64,000 nucleotides of DNA, taken from assembly GCF_004912135.1 (NCBI RefSeq), contig NZ_STGU01000002.1, positions 62,001 through 126,000 on the forward strand, given 5' to 3'. Below, piece by piece: positions 23,409 through 35,152 of this stretch. This DNA comes from Rhizobium rosettiformans W3 (GTDB lineage: Bacteria > Pseudomonadota > Alphaproteobacteria > Rhizobiales > Rhizobiaceae). A program made the translations under genes and the position numbers. Under the pieces are notes generated by a model that worked only from the letters and a program-made list of their open reading frames with translations, was not told where the DNA came from and ran no database searches. Numbering within the stretch: position 1 is the first letter of the stretch; each line of letters begins with the position of its first letter.

Positions 23409-26400
23409 ATGAAATTCAACCGCCTGCGCCTGCTCGGCTTCAAGTCCTTCGTCGAACCCTCCGAATTCGTCATCGAACGCGGCCTCACCGGCATTGTCGG
23501 TCCGAACGGCTGCGGCAAGTCGAACCTTGTCGAGGCGCTCCGCTGGGTGATGGGCGAGAACTCCTACAAGAACATGCGCGCGTCCGGCATGGACGACGTC
23601 ATCTTCTCCGGTTCCGGCAACCGTCCGGCCCGCAACACGGCGGAAGTCGGCCTCTATCTCGACAATTCCGACCGAACGGCACCGGCTGCCTTCAATGATG
23701 CCGATGAGATCCAGGTCACCCGCCGCATCGAGCGCGGTGCCGGCTCCGTCTATCGCATCAACGGCAAGGAAGCCCGCGCCAAGGATGTGCAACTGTTGTT
23801 TGCCGATGCCTCGACCGGCGCCCGCTCGCCCTCCATGGTCGGCCAGGGCCGCATCGGCGAGCTGATCCAGGCCAAGCCTCAGGCCCGCCGTCAACTGCTC
23901 GAAGAAGCCGCCGGCATTTCCGGCCTGCATTCCCGCCGTCACGAGGCGGAACTCAGGCTGCGCGCCGCCGAAACCAATCTCGAGCGGCTGGAAGACATCA
24001 CAGCCCAGCTCGAAAGCCAGATCGAGAGCCTGAAGCGCCAGGCCCGCCAGGCCAATCGTTTCAAGCAGCTCTCCGCCGACATCCGGGCGCATGAGGCTAT
24101 GCTCCTCCACATCCGCTGGGCGCAGGCCAAGCAGGCGGAAGGCGAGGCGGAAAGCGCGCTCAATCAGGCCATGTCCATCGTCGCCGAAAAGGCGAACCAC
24201 CAGATGGACGCGGCCAAGCTTCAGGCGATCGCGAGCCTGAAGATGCCGGAGCTACGTGAGGAGGAGGCGAAATGTGCCGCAGCGCTCCAGCGCCTGCAGA
24301 TCGCCCGCAGCCAGCTTGATGAGGAAGCCAACCGGATCCTGCGCCGTCGCGACGAGCTTACCCGCCGTCTCGCCCAGCTAGATGAGGACATCCGCCGCGA
24401 GGAGCGCCTCGTCTCCGAAAATGCCGAGGTGATCAATCGTCTGGCCGAAGAAGAGGCCGAACTCGAGGAGATCCTCGCCGATGCCGGACGATTCGCTGAA
24501 GAGGCCAAGGAAGCCTTCGACGCGGCTGCCGCGACGCTGGCCGACAGCGAACGCGATTTCACCCGCCTGACCGCCGAACGCGCCGAAGCCGCCGCCGGCC
24601 GCAACCAGCTGGAACGCGCCATCCGCGATCTCGCTGATCGCCGCGCCCGCCTGGAACGCCAGGTCTCCGACGCCTCCCGCGAAATCTCCGAGATCTCCGA
24701 ACGCATCGCCGCTCTCCCCGATCCGGACGAAAAACGCGAAATGGTCGAGATCGCCGAACAGGCCGTCGCCGACGCCGAAAGTGCGGTCATGGAAGCCGAG
24801 GCCGCGCTGACCGAGGCCCGCCGTACGGAAAGCCACCTGCGCCAGCCGCTCGAAGCCGCGCGCGCCCGCGTCAACGGTCTCGAAACCGAAGCCCGCACAA
24901 TCGCCCGCATCCTGGCCTCGACCACGACAGGGGACTTCCCGCCGGTCGCTGAAGAGCTATCCGTGGACCGCGGCTATGAAACCGCTCTCGGTGCCGCCCT
25001 TGGCGACGACCTCGACAGCGCCCTCGACCAATCCGCGCCCGCCCACTGGCACGGCAATGGCGACGGGGCAGGGGATCCCGCCCTGCCGACCGGCGCGAGG
25101 CCGCTCATCGCCCATGTCCGCGCCCCCGCAGCGCTCACCCGCGCGCTCCGCCAGATCGGCGTCGTCGAGGAGGCCGATGCGCTTGCCCTCATGTCGAAGC
25201 TCGCCCCCGGCCAGCGCCTTGTCACTCGCGATGGCGCCGTCTATCGTTGGGATGGCCATGTGACCGGCGCCGATGCCCCAAGCGCGGCCGCACTTCGCCT
25301 TGCCCAGAAGAATCGCCTAGCCGAAATCGAGGTCGAGACCGAGGAAGCCCGCGACCAGATGGTCGAGGCAGAGGATCGCCTGGCCGAAGCCGCAGACGCC
25401 ATCCGCACCGAAGAGTCCCGCCTCACCGACGCCCGTGACCGCAGCCGCCTGACGGTTCGCACACTCGCCGAAGCCCGCGATGCGCTCGCTCAGGCCGAAC
25501 GCGCTTCAGGCGATCTCATCCGCCGCCGCGAGGTGATCGAGGAGGCGGTCAACGGTCTGAAAGCGCAGATCGAGGAGATCGTCGAGCAGGAGGAAACCGC
25601 CCGCATCGAGATGGAGGAGACGCCCGACCTCTCCGCCCTCGACGCCCGCCTGCGCGAGGCAGAATCCGTTGTCGCACGCGATCGGGGCCTTCTGGCCGAA
25701 GCCCGCGCCCGTTTCGAGGGCCTTGCCCGTGAAGACGAGATGCGCCGCCGCCGCATCCTCTCGATCCGCCAGGAAAAGCAGAACTGGCAGAGCCGCGCGA
25801 AATCCGCCGAGGAGCAGATCGCGACGCTGCGCGAGCGCGAGGCCGAGGCCCGCGAGGAGATCACCGATCTCGAAATGGCGCCCGACGAATTCGAGGACAA
25901 GCGCCGCAACCTGATGACCGCCCTCGACAAGGCCGAGAAGGACCGCCGCGACGCAGCCGATCGTCTGATCGAGGCCGAGACCCGCCAGCGCGAGGCTGAC
26001 CAGAAGGCGGCAGCGGCGCTCGCCGAACTTGCAGAAAGCCGGGAAAAGCGCGGCCGCGCCGAAGAGCGGCTCGTTTCCGCCCGCGAATGGCGCGTCGATG
26101 CCGAGGCCCGCATTGCCGAAGCGCTGAACGTCCCCCCGCACGAGGCCTTTCGCCTCACAGGCCTGAAGGATCCCTCGCAGATCGGGGATCTCCGCGAAGT
26201 CGAGCGCAATGTCGACCGGCTGAAGATGGAGCGCGAGCGCCTGGGCGCCGTCAACCTGCGCGCCGAGGAAGAGCAGAAGGAACTGTCCGACAAGCTCGCC
26301 GCCATGATCAAGGAGCGCGACGACATCATCGATGCGATCCGCAAGTTGCGCGGCGCGATCCAGAGCCTCAACCGCGAAGGTCGCGAACGCCTGATCGCCG

Positions 26401-26873
26401 CCTTTGACGTGGTCAACGCCCAGTTCCAGCGCCTATTCACCCACCTGTTCAACGGCGGCACGGCCGAACTGCAGCTGATCGAAAGCGACGACCCGCTCGA
26501 AGCCGGCCTCGAAATCCTCGCCCGCCCGCCGGGCAAGAAGCCGCAGACCATGACGCTGCTCTCAGGCGGCGAGCAGGCGCTGACCGCCATGGCCCTGATC
26601 TTCGCCGTCTTCCTCACCAATCCCGCGCCGATCTGCGTTTTGGACGAGGTGGACGCGCCGCTCGACGACCACAATGTCGAGCGCTACTGCAACCTGATGG
26701 ACGAAATGGCCGCCTCCACCGAGACCCGCTTCGTCATCATCACCCACAACCCCATCACCATGGCCCGCATGAACCGCCTCTTCGGCGTCACCATGGCCGA
26801 ACAAGGCGTCAGCCAGCTCGTCTCTGTGGATTTGCAGACGGCGGAGGCGCTGCGCGAAAGGGAGGCGGTGTGA
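23409..26873 (+). CDS. smc: SMC chromosome segregation ATPase
   Basis: A 1154-residue structural-maintenance-of-chromosomes ATPase that, with ScpA and ScpB, extrudes DNA loops to align and separate sister chromosomes. The Walker A motif GPNGCGKSN is at residues 31-39. Two long coiled coils rich in Glu, Arg and Ala flank a hinge at about 505-650. The C-terminal head has the signature LSGGEQ (near 1050) and Walker B VLDEVDAPLDD (near 1078). Length matches the family. ATG 23409 (KFNRLRLLGFKSF) is the conserved start; GTG 23394 is in frame but lacks family support. The stop overlaps the start of the Ivy-like gene by four bases. Confidence 0.97.
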   Translation: MKFNRLRLLGFKSFVEPSEFVIERGLTGIVGPNGCGKSNLVEALRWVMGENSYKNMRASGMDDVIFSGSGNRPARNTAEVGLYLDNSDRTAPAAFNDADEIQVTRRIERGAGSVYRINGKEARAKDVQLLFADASTGARSPSMVGQGRIGELIQAKPQARRQLLEEAAGISGLHSRRHEAELRLRAAETNLERLEDITAQLESQIESLKRQARQANRFKQLSADIRAHEAMLLHIRWAQAKQAEGEAESALNQAMSIVAEKANHQMDAAKLQAIASLKMPELREEEAKCAAALQRLQIARSQLDEEANRILRRRDELTRRLAQLDEDIRREERLVSENAEVINRLAEEEAELEEILADAGRFAEEAKEAFDAAAATLADSERDFTRLTAERAEAAAGRNQLERAIRDLADRRARLERQVSDASREISEISERIAALPDPDEKREMVEIAEQAVADAESAVMEAEAALTEARRTESHLRQPLEAARARVNGLETEARTIARILASTTTGDFPPVAEELSVDRGYETALGAALGDDLDSALDQSAPAHWHGNGDGAGDPALPTGARPLIAHVRAPAALTRALRQIGVVEEADALALMSKLAPGQRLVTRDGAVYRWDGHVTGADAPSAAALRLAQKNRLAEIEVETEEARDQMVEAEDRLAEAADAIRTEESRLTDARDRSRLTVRTLAEARDALAQAERASGDLIRRREVIEEAVNGLKAQIEEIVEQEETARIEMEETPDLSALDARLREAESVVARDRGLLAEARARFEGLAREDEMRRRRILSIRQEKQNWQSRAKSAEEQIATLREREAEAREEITDLEMAPDEFEDKRRNLMTALDKAEKDRRDAADRLIEAETRQREADQKAAAALAELAESREKRGRAEERLVSAREWRVDAEARIAEALNVPPHEAFRLTGLKDPSQIGDLREVERNVDRLKMERERLGAVNLRAEEEQKELSDKLAAMIKERDDIIDAIRKLRGAIQSLNREGRERLIAAFDVVNAQFQRLFTHLFNGGTAELQLIESDDPLEAGLEILARPPGKKPQTMTLLSGGEQALTAMALIFAVFLTNPAPICVLDEVDAPLDDHNVERYCNLMDEMAASTETRFVIITHNPITMARMNRLFGVTMAEQGVSQLVSVDLQTAEALREREAV

Positions 26874-27289
26874 GAAAGCTACTTCTCGCCATTGGCACGT
26901 TGTCCGGCTTGAGCGCCGCTCCCGTTCACGCCCAGATTGCCTCCCCGTCACTCGCCGGCAACTACCTGCCGAGCGTGCTGGCGACGTCTCCGGCGCATCG
27001 CGACAGTCTGATGGAGATGATCAAGGGCAAGCCCGGGCTGCCCTTCTGGGTGCGTGCTCTTGTGCGCCAGCCGCGCTACGTCGCGCTCGCCTCCGAAGAG
27101 GTGAAGGTCAAGGACAAGCGCATGCAGCTCTTCCGTGCCTGCGAGCCGCGGACATGCGAATCGAGCTGGATAAGGGTGCTCTATTCCGAGGATGGCAAGC
27201 GGGCACTGCTTTACGTGTCGGACGCAAAACTCGGCATCAAGATCTTCGGTGATCCGACGCCTGAGGAACTGGCCTTCCTCACCCGCTGA
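26870..27289 (+). CDS. Ivy-like lysozyme inhibitor, periplasmic
   Basis: A 139-residue protein with a signal peptide (LLLAIGTLSGLSAAPVHA-Q). The loop RACEPRTCESSWIRVLYSEDG resembles the Cys-x4-Cys loop (CKPHDC) of Ivy-family inhibitors that plugs the lysozyme active site, and overall length fits Ivy. The exact inhibitory loop is not conserved, so this is a family-level guess. It starts at a GTG that overlaps the smc stop (GTGTGA), with GGGAGG just upstream, so translation is probably coupled to smc. Confidence 0.6.
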   Translation: MRKLLLAIGTLSGLSAAPVHAQIASPSLAGNYLPSVLATSPAHRDSLMEMIKGKPGLPFWVRALVRQPRYVALASEEVKVKDKRMQLFRACEPRTCESSWIRVLYSEDGKRALLYVSDAKLGIKIFGDPTPEELAFLTR

Positions 27290-27309
27290 TTTCCCTCCGG
27301 ACTACAATC

Positions 27310-27795
27310 TTAAGAAGCGCATACGTGTATGCCGTTCTTCACTATGCTTTCCCACTTGGGTCCTAGAATCTCGCGAGCTGAAATGGCTTGGTTCGCTCCG
27401 GCTTCACCTTCCCGGAACATCTTGATCGCAAATGCCTGATCATAAGATCCATACACGATCGTCGGACCTGGCTGATAGGTTGTCGTGGCGTTGAAGGTCC
27501 CGTAATTCCCGTAGACGTTTGCTGTGCCATAGGTGTTATAGTGACCGGGCATTTGAGTAACGCCGACGCTGTTGTCGCTTGCGGCGCCGGTAATGATATA
27601 GCGATCGAAGCCAGCCTTGATTGTCTCAATGGCAGCCTGTTTTTCCGCGACTTTAGCAGCGCCAATGCTCCCACACATGGGTTCAGCACTCGTCTTCACG
27701 ATGAGGGTGTCATTCGACGTACGCACTGCGGTGGAAGTTGTACATCCACTGAGGGCTGCTGCCGCTATCGTCAAGCATCCGAAAAATTGACGCAT
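27310..27795 (-). CDS. hypothetical lipoprotein
   Basis: A 161-residue protein with a lipoprotein signal ending LSGC (Cys18). The mature part has a conserved-looking AAKVAEKQAAIETIKAGFDRYI helix, a Tyr/Gly/Thr/Asn-rich middle (YNTYGTANVYGNYGTFN) and a C-terminal helix ending in VCAS. I have seen such lipoproteins in other Alphaproteobacteria but know no function. Codon use is AT-richer than in the flanking genes. It is convergent with the Ivy-like gene, 20 bases apart. Confidence 0.7.
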   Translation of the reverse strand: MRQFFGCLTIAAAALSGCTTSTAVRTSNDTLIVKTSAEPMCGSIGAAKVAEKQAAIETIKAGFDRYIITGAASDNSVGVTQMPGHYNTYGTANVYGNYGTFNATTTYQPGPTIVYGSYDQAFAIKMFREGEAGANQAISAREILGPKWESIVKNGIHVCAS

Positions 27796-27895
27796 TTCAT
27801 TCCCCTCTTTACCCCGGATCCAGAAGATCGAAAAACTGGAGCCCTTACAAGCAGGAATGGCGTTTTCAACAGACCTATCGTTTTAGGCTGCTATA

Positions 27896-29059
27896 TCATG
27901 CGACCGCCTCACGCCGTGCCGGTCCGACCGGGAGCGCACCGCTGGCAAGGATCGAGCCGAGCACCAGCGGCAGGCAGACGAGATAGGCATTGCGGATACC
28001 AAAGGCTTCGGCGACGAAGCCGAGCAGCGGCGGTCCGAGGAAGAAGACGACGAAGGCCATCTGCGCGATCGCCGCAACATTGATGACGGCGGGCCGATCG
28101 GTGCGCTGGGCAGCCGCGGAGACGGCCATTGGATAAACGGCGCTGCAGCCGGCTCCCATCAATGCAAAGCCGAGAAGCGCCAGATAGGGGTGCGGCGCAA
28201 GCCAGGCCATGGCGATGCCAAGGGCGGCGACGGACAGCAGCACACGGCCCACCAGCCGCGCGCCGTATCGATCGACCACCGGATCGACGGTGAGGCGCGC
28301 GAGCGCCATGAAGAAGGCAAAGAGCGTGAGACCGGAGCCGGAGATGAAGGGCGAGACGTCGAAGGCCTCTTCCATGTAGATCGTCGACCAGTCGATGCCG
28401 GCGCCTTCGATCAGGAAGGCCGATGTGCCGATGATGCAAAGCGGCAGCAGCGAGAGCGTCGGCAGGGCGAAATGCGGTTGCTTGTCGGTGCTGCCCGCCT
28501 GAACGAGATGGGGTGCGTTCTTCATGCCGGCGATCGTGATCGCACCAATGACGAACATCGTGCCGAGAAGCACATGCATATGCGTCTGCATGGGGATGCC
28601 GGCCTGGCGCACCAGCGAGGCGGTCACGGCGGTGACGAAGAAGCCCAGGCTCCAGCAGCCATGGGCCCGGTTCATGATGCCGAAGCCCACCTGCGCCTCG
28701 ATCCGTCCTATCTCGACATTGAGGCAGATTTCCAGCGCGCCGGCGAGAAGCCCGATGGAAAACAGGGTGACGAAAACATAGGGCGCCGAGGGCAGGAGCG
28801 GGATCAGGCTGAGCAGCAGCATGACGCCGAGCAGGGTAATGGCAAGCGTCACCCGCGATCCGAGACGCACGATGAGCGGCGACGAGAAGGTGAGCGAGAT
28901 CAGCGAACCGATGGCCATGCCGATCAGCGTCATGCCCAGTTCCGCCTTGTTGACGGAAAGCTGCGTCTGCAGGTCCGGCAGGCGCGAAAACAGAGATCCG
29001 GTCGACATGGCGAACAGGAAGAAGGCGATATAGACGCGGTACTGCGGCTGAAATTGCAT
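27896..29059 (-). CDS. MFS transporter
   Basis: A 387-residue major facilitator with twelve predicted segments. The start MQFQPQYRVYIAFFLFAM at 29059 is chosen because upstream codons run into the repeat region and lack membrane character. The loop between segments 2 and 3 has the family-like FSSPLIVRLGSRVTL, and the central loop lies near residue 195. It resembles the YbjJ/fucose-permease-like branch; substrate unknown. No coupled gene: a lipoprotein lies downstream on the same strand about 100 bases away. Confidence 0.85.
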   Translation of the reverse strand: MQFQPQYRVYIAFFLFAMSTGSLFSRLPDLQTQLSVNKAELGMTLIGMAIGSLISLTFSSPLIVRLGSRVTLAITLLGVMLLLSLIPLLPSAPYVFVTLFSIGLLAGALEICLNVEIGRIEAQVGFGIMNRAHGCWSLGFFVTAVTASLVRQAGIPMQTHMHVLLGTMFVIGAITIAGMKNAPHLVQAGSTDKQPHFALPTLSLLPLCIIGTSAFLIEGAGIDWSTIYMEEAFDVSPFISGSGLTLFAFFMALARLTVDPVVDRYGARLVGRVLLSVAALGIAMAWLAPHPYLALLGFALMGAGCSAVYPMAVSAAAQRTDRPAVINVAAIAQMAFVVFFLGPPLLGFVAEAFGIRNAYLVCLPLVLGSILASGALPVGPARREAVA

Positions 29060-29162
29060 CGGTGAGACTCGATTTGTCTGATGACCCGTCAACGGCGTGC
29101 CAGCATTTCGCGGGCAAGTCCAGTGACGCCAGACGCCGATCGGTTCGCTTACGGAATAGACC

Positions 29163-29287
29163 GTCATCCTCGGGCTTGTCCCGAGGATCTGCCGAAAGTG
29201 GTCATAAGGGTGAGATCCAAGGGAAGGCCCTAAGCGTCCAAGTCGTGTCGAGCGGCAGTAGATCCTCGGGACGAGCCCGAGGATGAC
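29163..29287. repeat. MITE-like palindromic repeat, copy A
   Basis: A 125-base element bounded by inverted ends of about 26 bases that begin GTCATCCTCGGGC and end GCCCGAGGATGAC; each end is itself a hairpin (ATCCTCGGG/CCCGAGGAT). A second copy lies 100 bases downstream in the same orientation. Similar elements are dispersed in rhizobial genomes. Confidence 0.75.
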
Positions 29288-29387
29288 GAAAGGGGGGAAT
29301 GGCGCCGCGCCAAAGAAGAAAAGCCGGAAGCCGTCACGCGGCATTCGACCCGTTGCCACTCGCCCATCCGCCGGCCCATGCGAGCCG

Positions 29388-29511
29388 TCATCCTCGGGCT
29401 TGTCCCGAGGATCTGCCGAGGGTGGTCATGAAGGTGAGATCCGAGGGAAGGCCCTAAGCGTCTAAGACGTGTCGAGCAGCAGTGGATCCTCGGGACAAGC
29501 CCGAGGATGAC
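29388..29511. repeat. MITE-like palindromic repeat, copy B
   Basis: A 124-base near-identical copy of the element at 29163-29287, with its inverted ends exact complements of each other. The interior differs by about a dozen bases. The space between and around the copies (29060-29607) holds no convincing gene. Confidence 0.75.
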
Positions 29512-29607
29512 GACCGTCGGGGGCGCCCGCCCAAAAAAGAAATGCCGGAAGCAGGCTCCCGGCATCGTTCTATTGGCTATTGGCTACTGCCTACCCGCTA
29601 CTCGCGC

Positions 29608-30927
29608 TCACCCAGCCTTGTTGATCTGGCGCGCCACCACGTCGTGGTTCAGCCAGAGCACCGGGGCCGACGGATTGGCCATCGCGCCGAAGATCAGCGC
29701 GCCGGTCGCTTCGACCACGAGCACGCTCAGGTAATCCGAGATCAGCGCCTTGGCGTCCTTGTGCATCTGGGCGATCTCCTGGGAGGTGCCGATCGTGATA
29801 TCAGACTGGCCTTGGCTGTTGGGCATCGGCCAGTTGTTGAAGTCGTAGAACGGCTTCATGACGTCGCTCACCTGGAAATCGGCGATCTTCTGGAGCACGT
29901 CGTCGACGGTCGCGCCTTCGACCAGGAGTGCTTCGCAATCGGCCCAGATCTTCTCGGCGCGGGCGCCGGGATTTTCCTTCTTCAGCGCCTTCAGGAGCGG
30001 CAGAAGCGGAAGCTCGATGCCGGCAAAGACGTCGGACGAGTTGGTGCGGATTTCCGGGCAGTTGAAGACGGTCGCCTTGATCCCCGAAGCAAAAGCCTCT
30101 TCGGCAATCGCCTCGAGCTTCATCTTGGCATAGCCCTGGGTGTAGTTCGTATAGGTCTGCCAGCGATATTCGTCGCCGATCAGGATGCCCGTGCCGTGAT
30201 AGCCATAGGCCGAGTAACGCACCTGGCCGCCGCTCTTCTCGATGCGGGCGCGGATCGCGGCACTGCCTTCGATCAGGTGGCGGAAGGTGTTGGCCGAGAC
30301 TTCGTCGAAGTTCTGCAGGATCAGCTTGCCGAGATCGCTGTCGAGCAGCACCTGCGAGGACATGTGGCGTGCGCCACGGCCCTTGTAGATGCGGTTGGCG
30401 ATCACGAGGAAGACCTTGGCCTTCGGAATGCCGCCAGCCATGGTATGCGCGAAATGCACGTTCTTGCCGTCGGCGATCATGCCTTCGAGCTCGGCCATGA
30501 TGTCGGCCACGGCCTTCTGGAAGCGGGATACGCCAACCTGGCGGCACTTTTCGATATGCGCCCAGTCGAGCTTTTCCGTTTCCCAGTTTTCGAGCGTCAG
30601 CGAGGCGAGCAGGTCGGTGGGCGTTGCTTCGCCTTCCGGAGCGTCGAGATCGAAGCCGGCCATGGCGGGAATGTTGATGATCCGGCCACCGAGATTGGCT
30701 TCCGCCTGGGCAAGCTCTTCTTCCGTCAGCGGACGCAGCTTGTTGTTCTCGTCGCGGCGGCCAACGGTGATCCCGATGATCTCCATGCCGGCCTTCTTGG
30801 CCTGGTCGAGCAGGCCCGTGACATAGCCGCGCCCGAACAATTCACCGAAGAGAACGAAAACGTCGCCCTTTTTGTAGAGGTTGTTCTGCGGGATCTCGAT
30901 CAGGGAAACCGGGCTGGTCAGGGTCAT
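29608..30927 (-). CDS. FabMG-family enoyl-ACP reductase-like protein
   Basis: A 439-residue protein that I match to the family annotated as enoyl-ACP reductase FabMG. The N-terminal region has a Rossmann-like strand-loop-helix (GDVFVLFGELFGRGYVTGLL, then GMEIIGITVGRR). Further recognisable pieces are HFAHTMAGGIPKAKVF, the YSAYGYHGTGILIGDEYRW stretch with Tyr-rich catalytic-looking residues, and the late VVEATGALIFGAMANPSAPV. If the assignment is right it would reduce enoyl-ACP in fatty acid synthesis and could resist triclosan. ATG 30927 is preferred over 30969 for the TTGGAA upstream. It stands alone, divergent from ppdK. Confidence 0.6.
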   Translation of the reverse strand: MTLTSPVSLIEIPQNNLYKKGDVFVLFGELFGRGYVTGLLDQAKKAGMEIIGITVGRRDENNKLRPLTEEELAQAEANLGGRIINIPAMAGFDLDAPEGEATPTDLLASLTLENWETEKLDWAHIEKCRQVGVSRFQKAVADIMAELEGMIADGKNVHFAHTMAGGIPKAKVFLVIANRIYKGRGARHMSSQVLLDSDLGKLILQNFDEVSANTFRHLIEGSAAIRARIEKSGGQVRYSAYGYHGTGILIGDEYRWQTYTNYTQGYAKMKLEAIAEEAFASGIKATVFNCPEIRTNSSDVFAGIELPLLPLLKALKKENPGARAEKIWADCEALLVEGATVDDVLQKIADFQVSDVMKPFYDFNNWPMPNSQGQSDITIGTSQEIAQMHKDAKALISDYLSVLVVEATGALIFGAMANPSAPVLWLNHDVVARQINKAG

Positions 30928-31280
30928 GTTTGATTCCAAATTACAATTGGCGTGCATGCCCACTAGCAAAGTGTGAGCCGCAGTGCATCATCCCGAAGCG
31001 ATTTCTCCGGTCATTTTAAGTGACCGTTTATCGCAATGCGTGATGAGCTGTAACAATCGGTCCTTGCCAAGCGACGCCGAACCGGCTGCGCCGAAGCGCC
31101 AGAGCCTCCAGCCTCGGCATCCCGGTCGTTCTGACGACTTCTCACGCCGCCGTGAGCACGGACTGCCCACACTGCCGCAATTATGATGCATTGCAGCATA
31201 AACTTCGGGCCGTGGCGTTTCCAATCCGTCACAATTGCTGTAAACGGTGGAAAAACAAGCCTGTTCGGGTGGAGAGGGCA
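30928..31280. other. divergent promoter region with two inverted repeats
   Basis: The 353 bases between the FabMG-like gene and ppdK contain CTCACG-ccgc-CGTGAG at 31141-31156 and the near-perfect palindrome TTATGaTGC-ATT-GCAgCATAA at 31181-31201, both 80-140 bases before ppdK. They are candidate operators for ppdK. No reading frame is supported. Confidence 0.45.
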
Positions 31281-33947
<2,667 letters not shown>

Positions 33948-34139
33948 GGGGTGGGTGACGGCTGAAAATGTCGTTGGCCAACGTCCCGCTAAAACCCGAG
34001 TACTTCGCGCGTCATAAACACCTTCAACGGTGTATCCGCCATGCGCCCGAAATGGGCCAAGTGAAATTCAAGGCTGGCGGGTGAGCACTCAAGCGGGCTG
34101 TCCAGCATACCTGATCAACAATACTTCCCAGTCAGGTCT

Positions 34140-35051
34140 CTAGCGAGCAGCACTTGCCGTCTTCGCAAACCGCCCCGGAGGCACGCCCACATGCCGGCTG
34201 AAGGCCGTGCTAAATGTGCTGGCCGAGCCATAGCCGATCTTTTCGGCCACCGCATCCAGGCTCAGCTCTTGGTGTCGCAGCAGGTCCTTGGCCAATGCCA
34301 TGCGCCAAGTCATCAGATATTCCATCGGCCGCAGGCCGACGGTGTGGCGAAAGCGGTCGAAGAAGGCGGAGCGGGACATGGCCGCCAGCCGTGCCAGCGC
34401 CTCCACTGTCCAGGGGCGATCGACTTGCGCATGCATGGACTGGAGCGCAAGCGCGATGCGCGGCTCGGCCAGCCCGCGCAACAGGCCGGGCGGAGCCTGT
34501 TCGGCTGGCACACTGCGCAGCGCCTCGATCAGCAGGATTTCGGCATAACGTTCCAGGATCAAATCGCGCCCGACATCTGCGCGCCGCGCCTCATCCCCAA
34601 GCAGGTGAACGAGTTGCGTCAAACGGGCCGCGCCACGCACATGGATCATGCGCGGCAGGAGCGACACGAACAGCGAGGCATCGGGGGCATCGAAGGAGAA
34701 ATAACCGCCAAACTGCCGCATGTCAGGCTCGCCATCAGGCCGCCCATGGCGTTTCTCGCCGTCGGGTGCCGAAACCAGGGTCGTTGGATCGATCGAGACG
34801 GGCGGCGCAGGCTCGATGCTGCCCATGGTGAAGGCGGGCGTTGCCGGCAGCAGCAGAAAATCCCCTTCTTCGAGAATGACGGGCTCTTCGCCGTCAACAG
34901 CAAACCGGCAGCGTCCTTTGGTGATGGCGCAGAAACCGGGCTGGCCGAAGGAGGCGTAGTGAACCGCCCAGCGACCGGCGCCGCTAATGCCCTTGGAAAA
35001 CACGGTGCGCGGTTTCAGAAGCGCGATGACATCGGAGAGCGGATCACGCAT
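34140..35051 (-). CDS. AraC-family regulator with cupin sensor
   Basis: A 303-residue regulator. Residues 5-190 form a cupin-like ligand domain of the type found in AraC regulators of small oxidoreductases (FAVDGEEPVILEEGDFLLLPATPAF). Residues 205-300 hold two helix-turn-helix units (VEALARLAAMSRSAFFDRFR and LDAVAEKIGYGSASTFSTAF). It is divergent from an SDR gene, which this subfamily commonly controls, and a perfect 10-bp inverted repeat abuts its own start codon, so autoregulation is likely. A 192-base gap downstream of ppdK (33948-34139) shows nothing recognisable. Confidence 0.9.
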   Translation of the reverse strand: MRDPLSDVIALLKPRTVFSKGISGAGRWAVHYASFGQPGFCAITKGRCRFAVDGEEPVILEEGDFLLLPATPAFTMGSIEPAPPVSIDPTTLVSAPDGEKRHGRPDGEPDMRQFGGYFSFDAPDASLFVSLLPRMIHVRGAARLTQLVHLLGDEARRADVGRDLILERYAEILLIEALRSVPAEQAPPGLLRGLAEPRIALALQSMHAQVDRPWTVEALARLAAMSRSAFFDRFRHTVGLRPMEYLMTWRMALAKDLLRHQELSLDAVAEKIGYGSASTFSTAFSRHVGVPPGRFAKTASAAR

Positions 35052-35099
35052 CTGGACTATCTCAAATGAAATTTGGAGTAATGGTCGATGATAGTCCAG
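35052..35099. promoter_or_regulatory. 10-bp inverted repeat, probable AraC operator
   Basis: CTGGACTATC (35052-35061) and GATAGTCCAG (35090-35099) are perfect inverted copies with centres 38 bases apart (between three and four helical turns). The left arm touches the regulator's start codon; the right arm lies about 50 bases before the SDR start. Confidence 0.65.
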
Positions 35100-35152
35100 C
35101 CTAGCGCGGCTAAACCTGGAACGTCAACAACAAACGCGTCCAGGAGTTTTCC

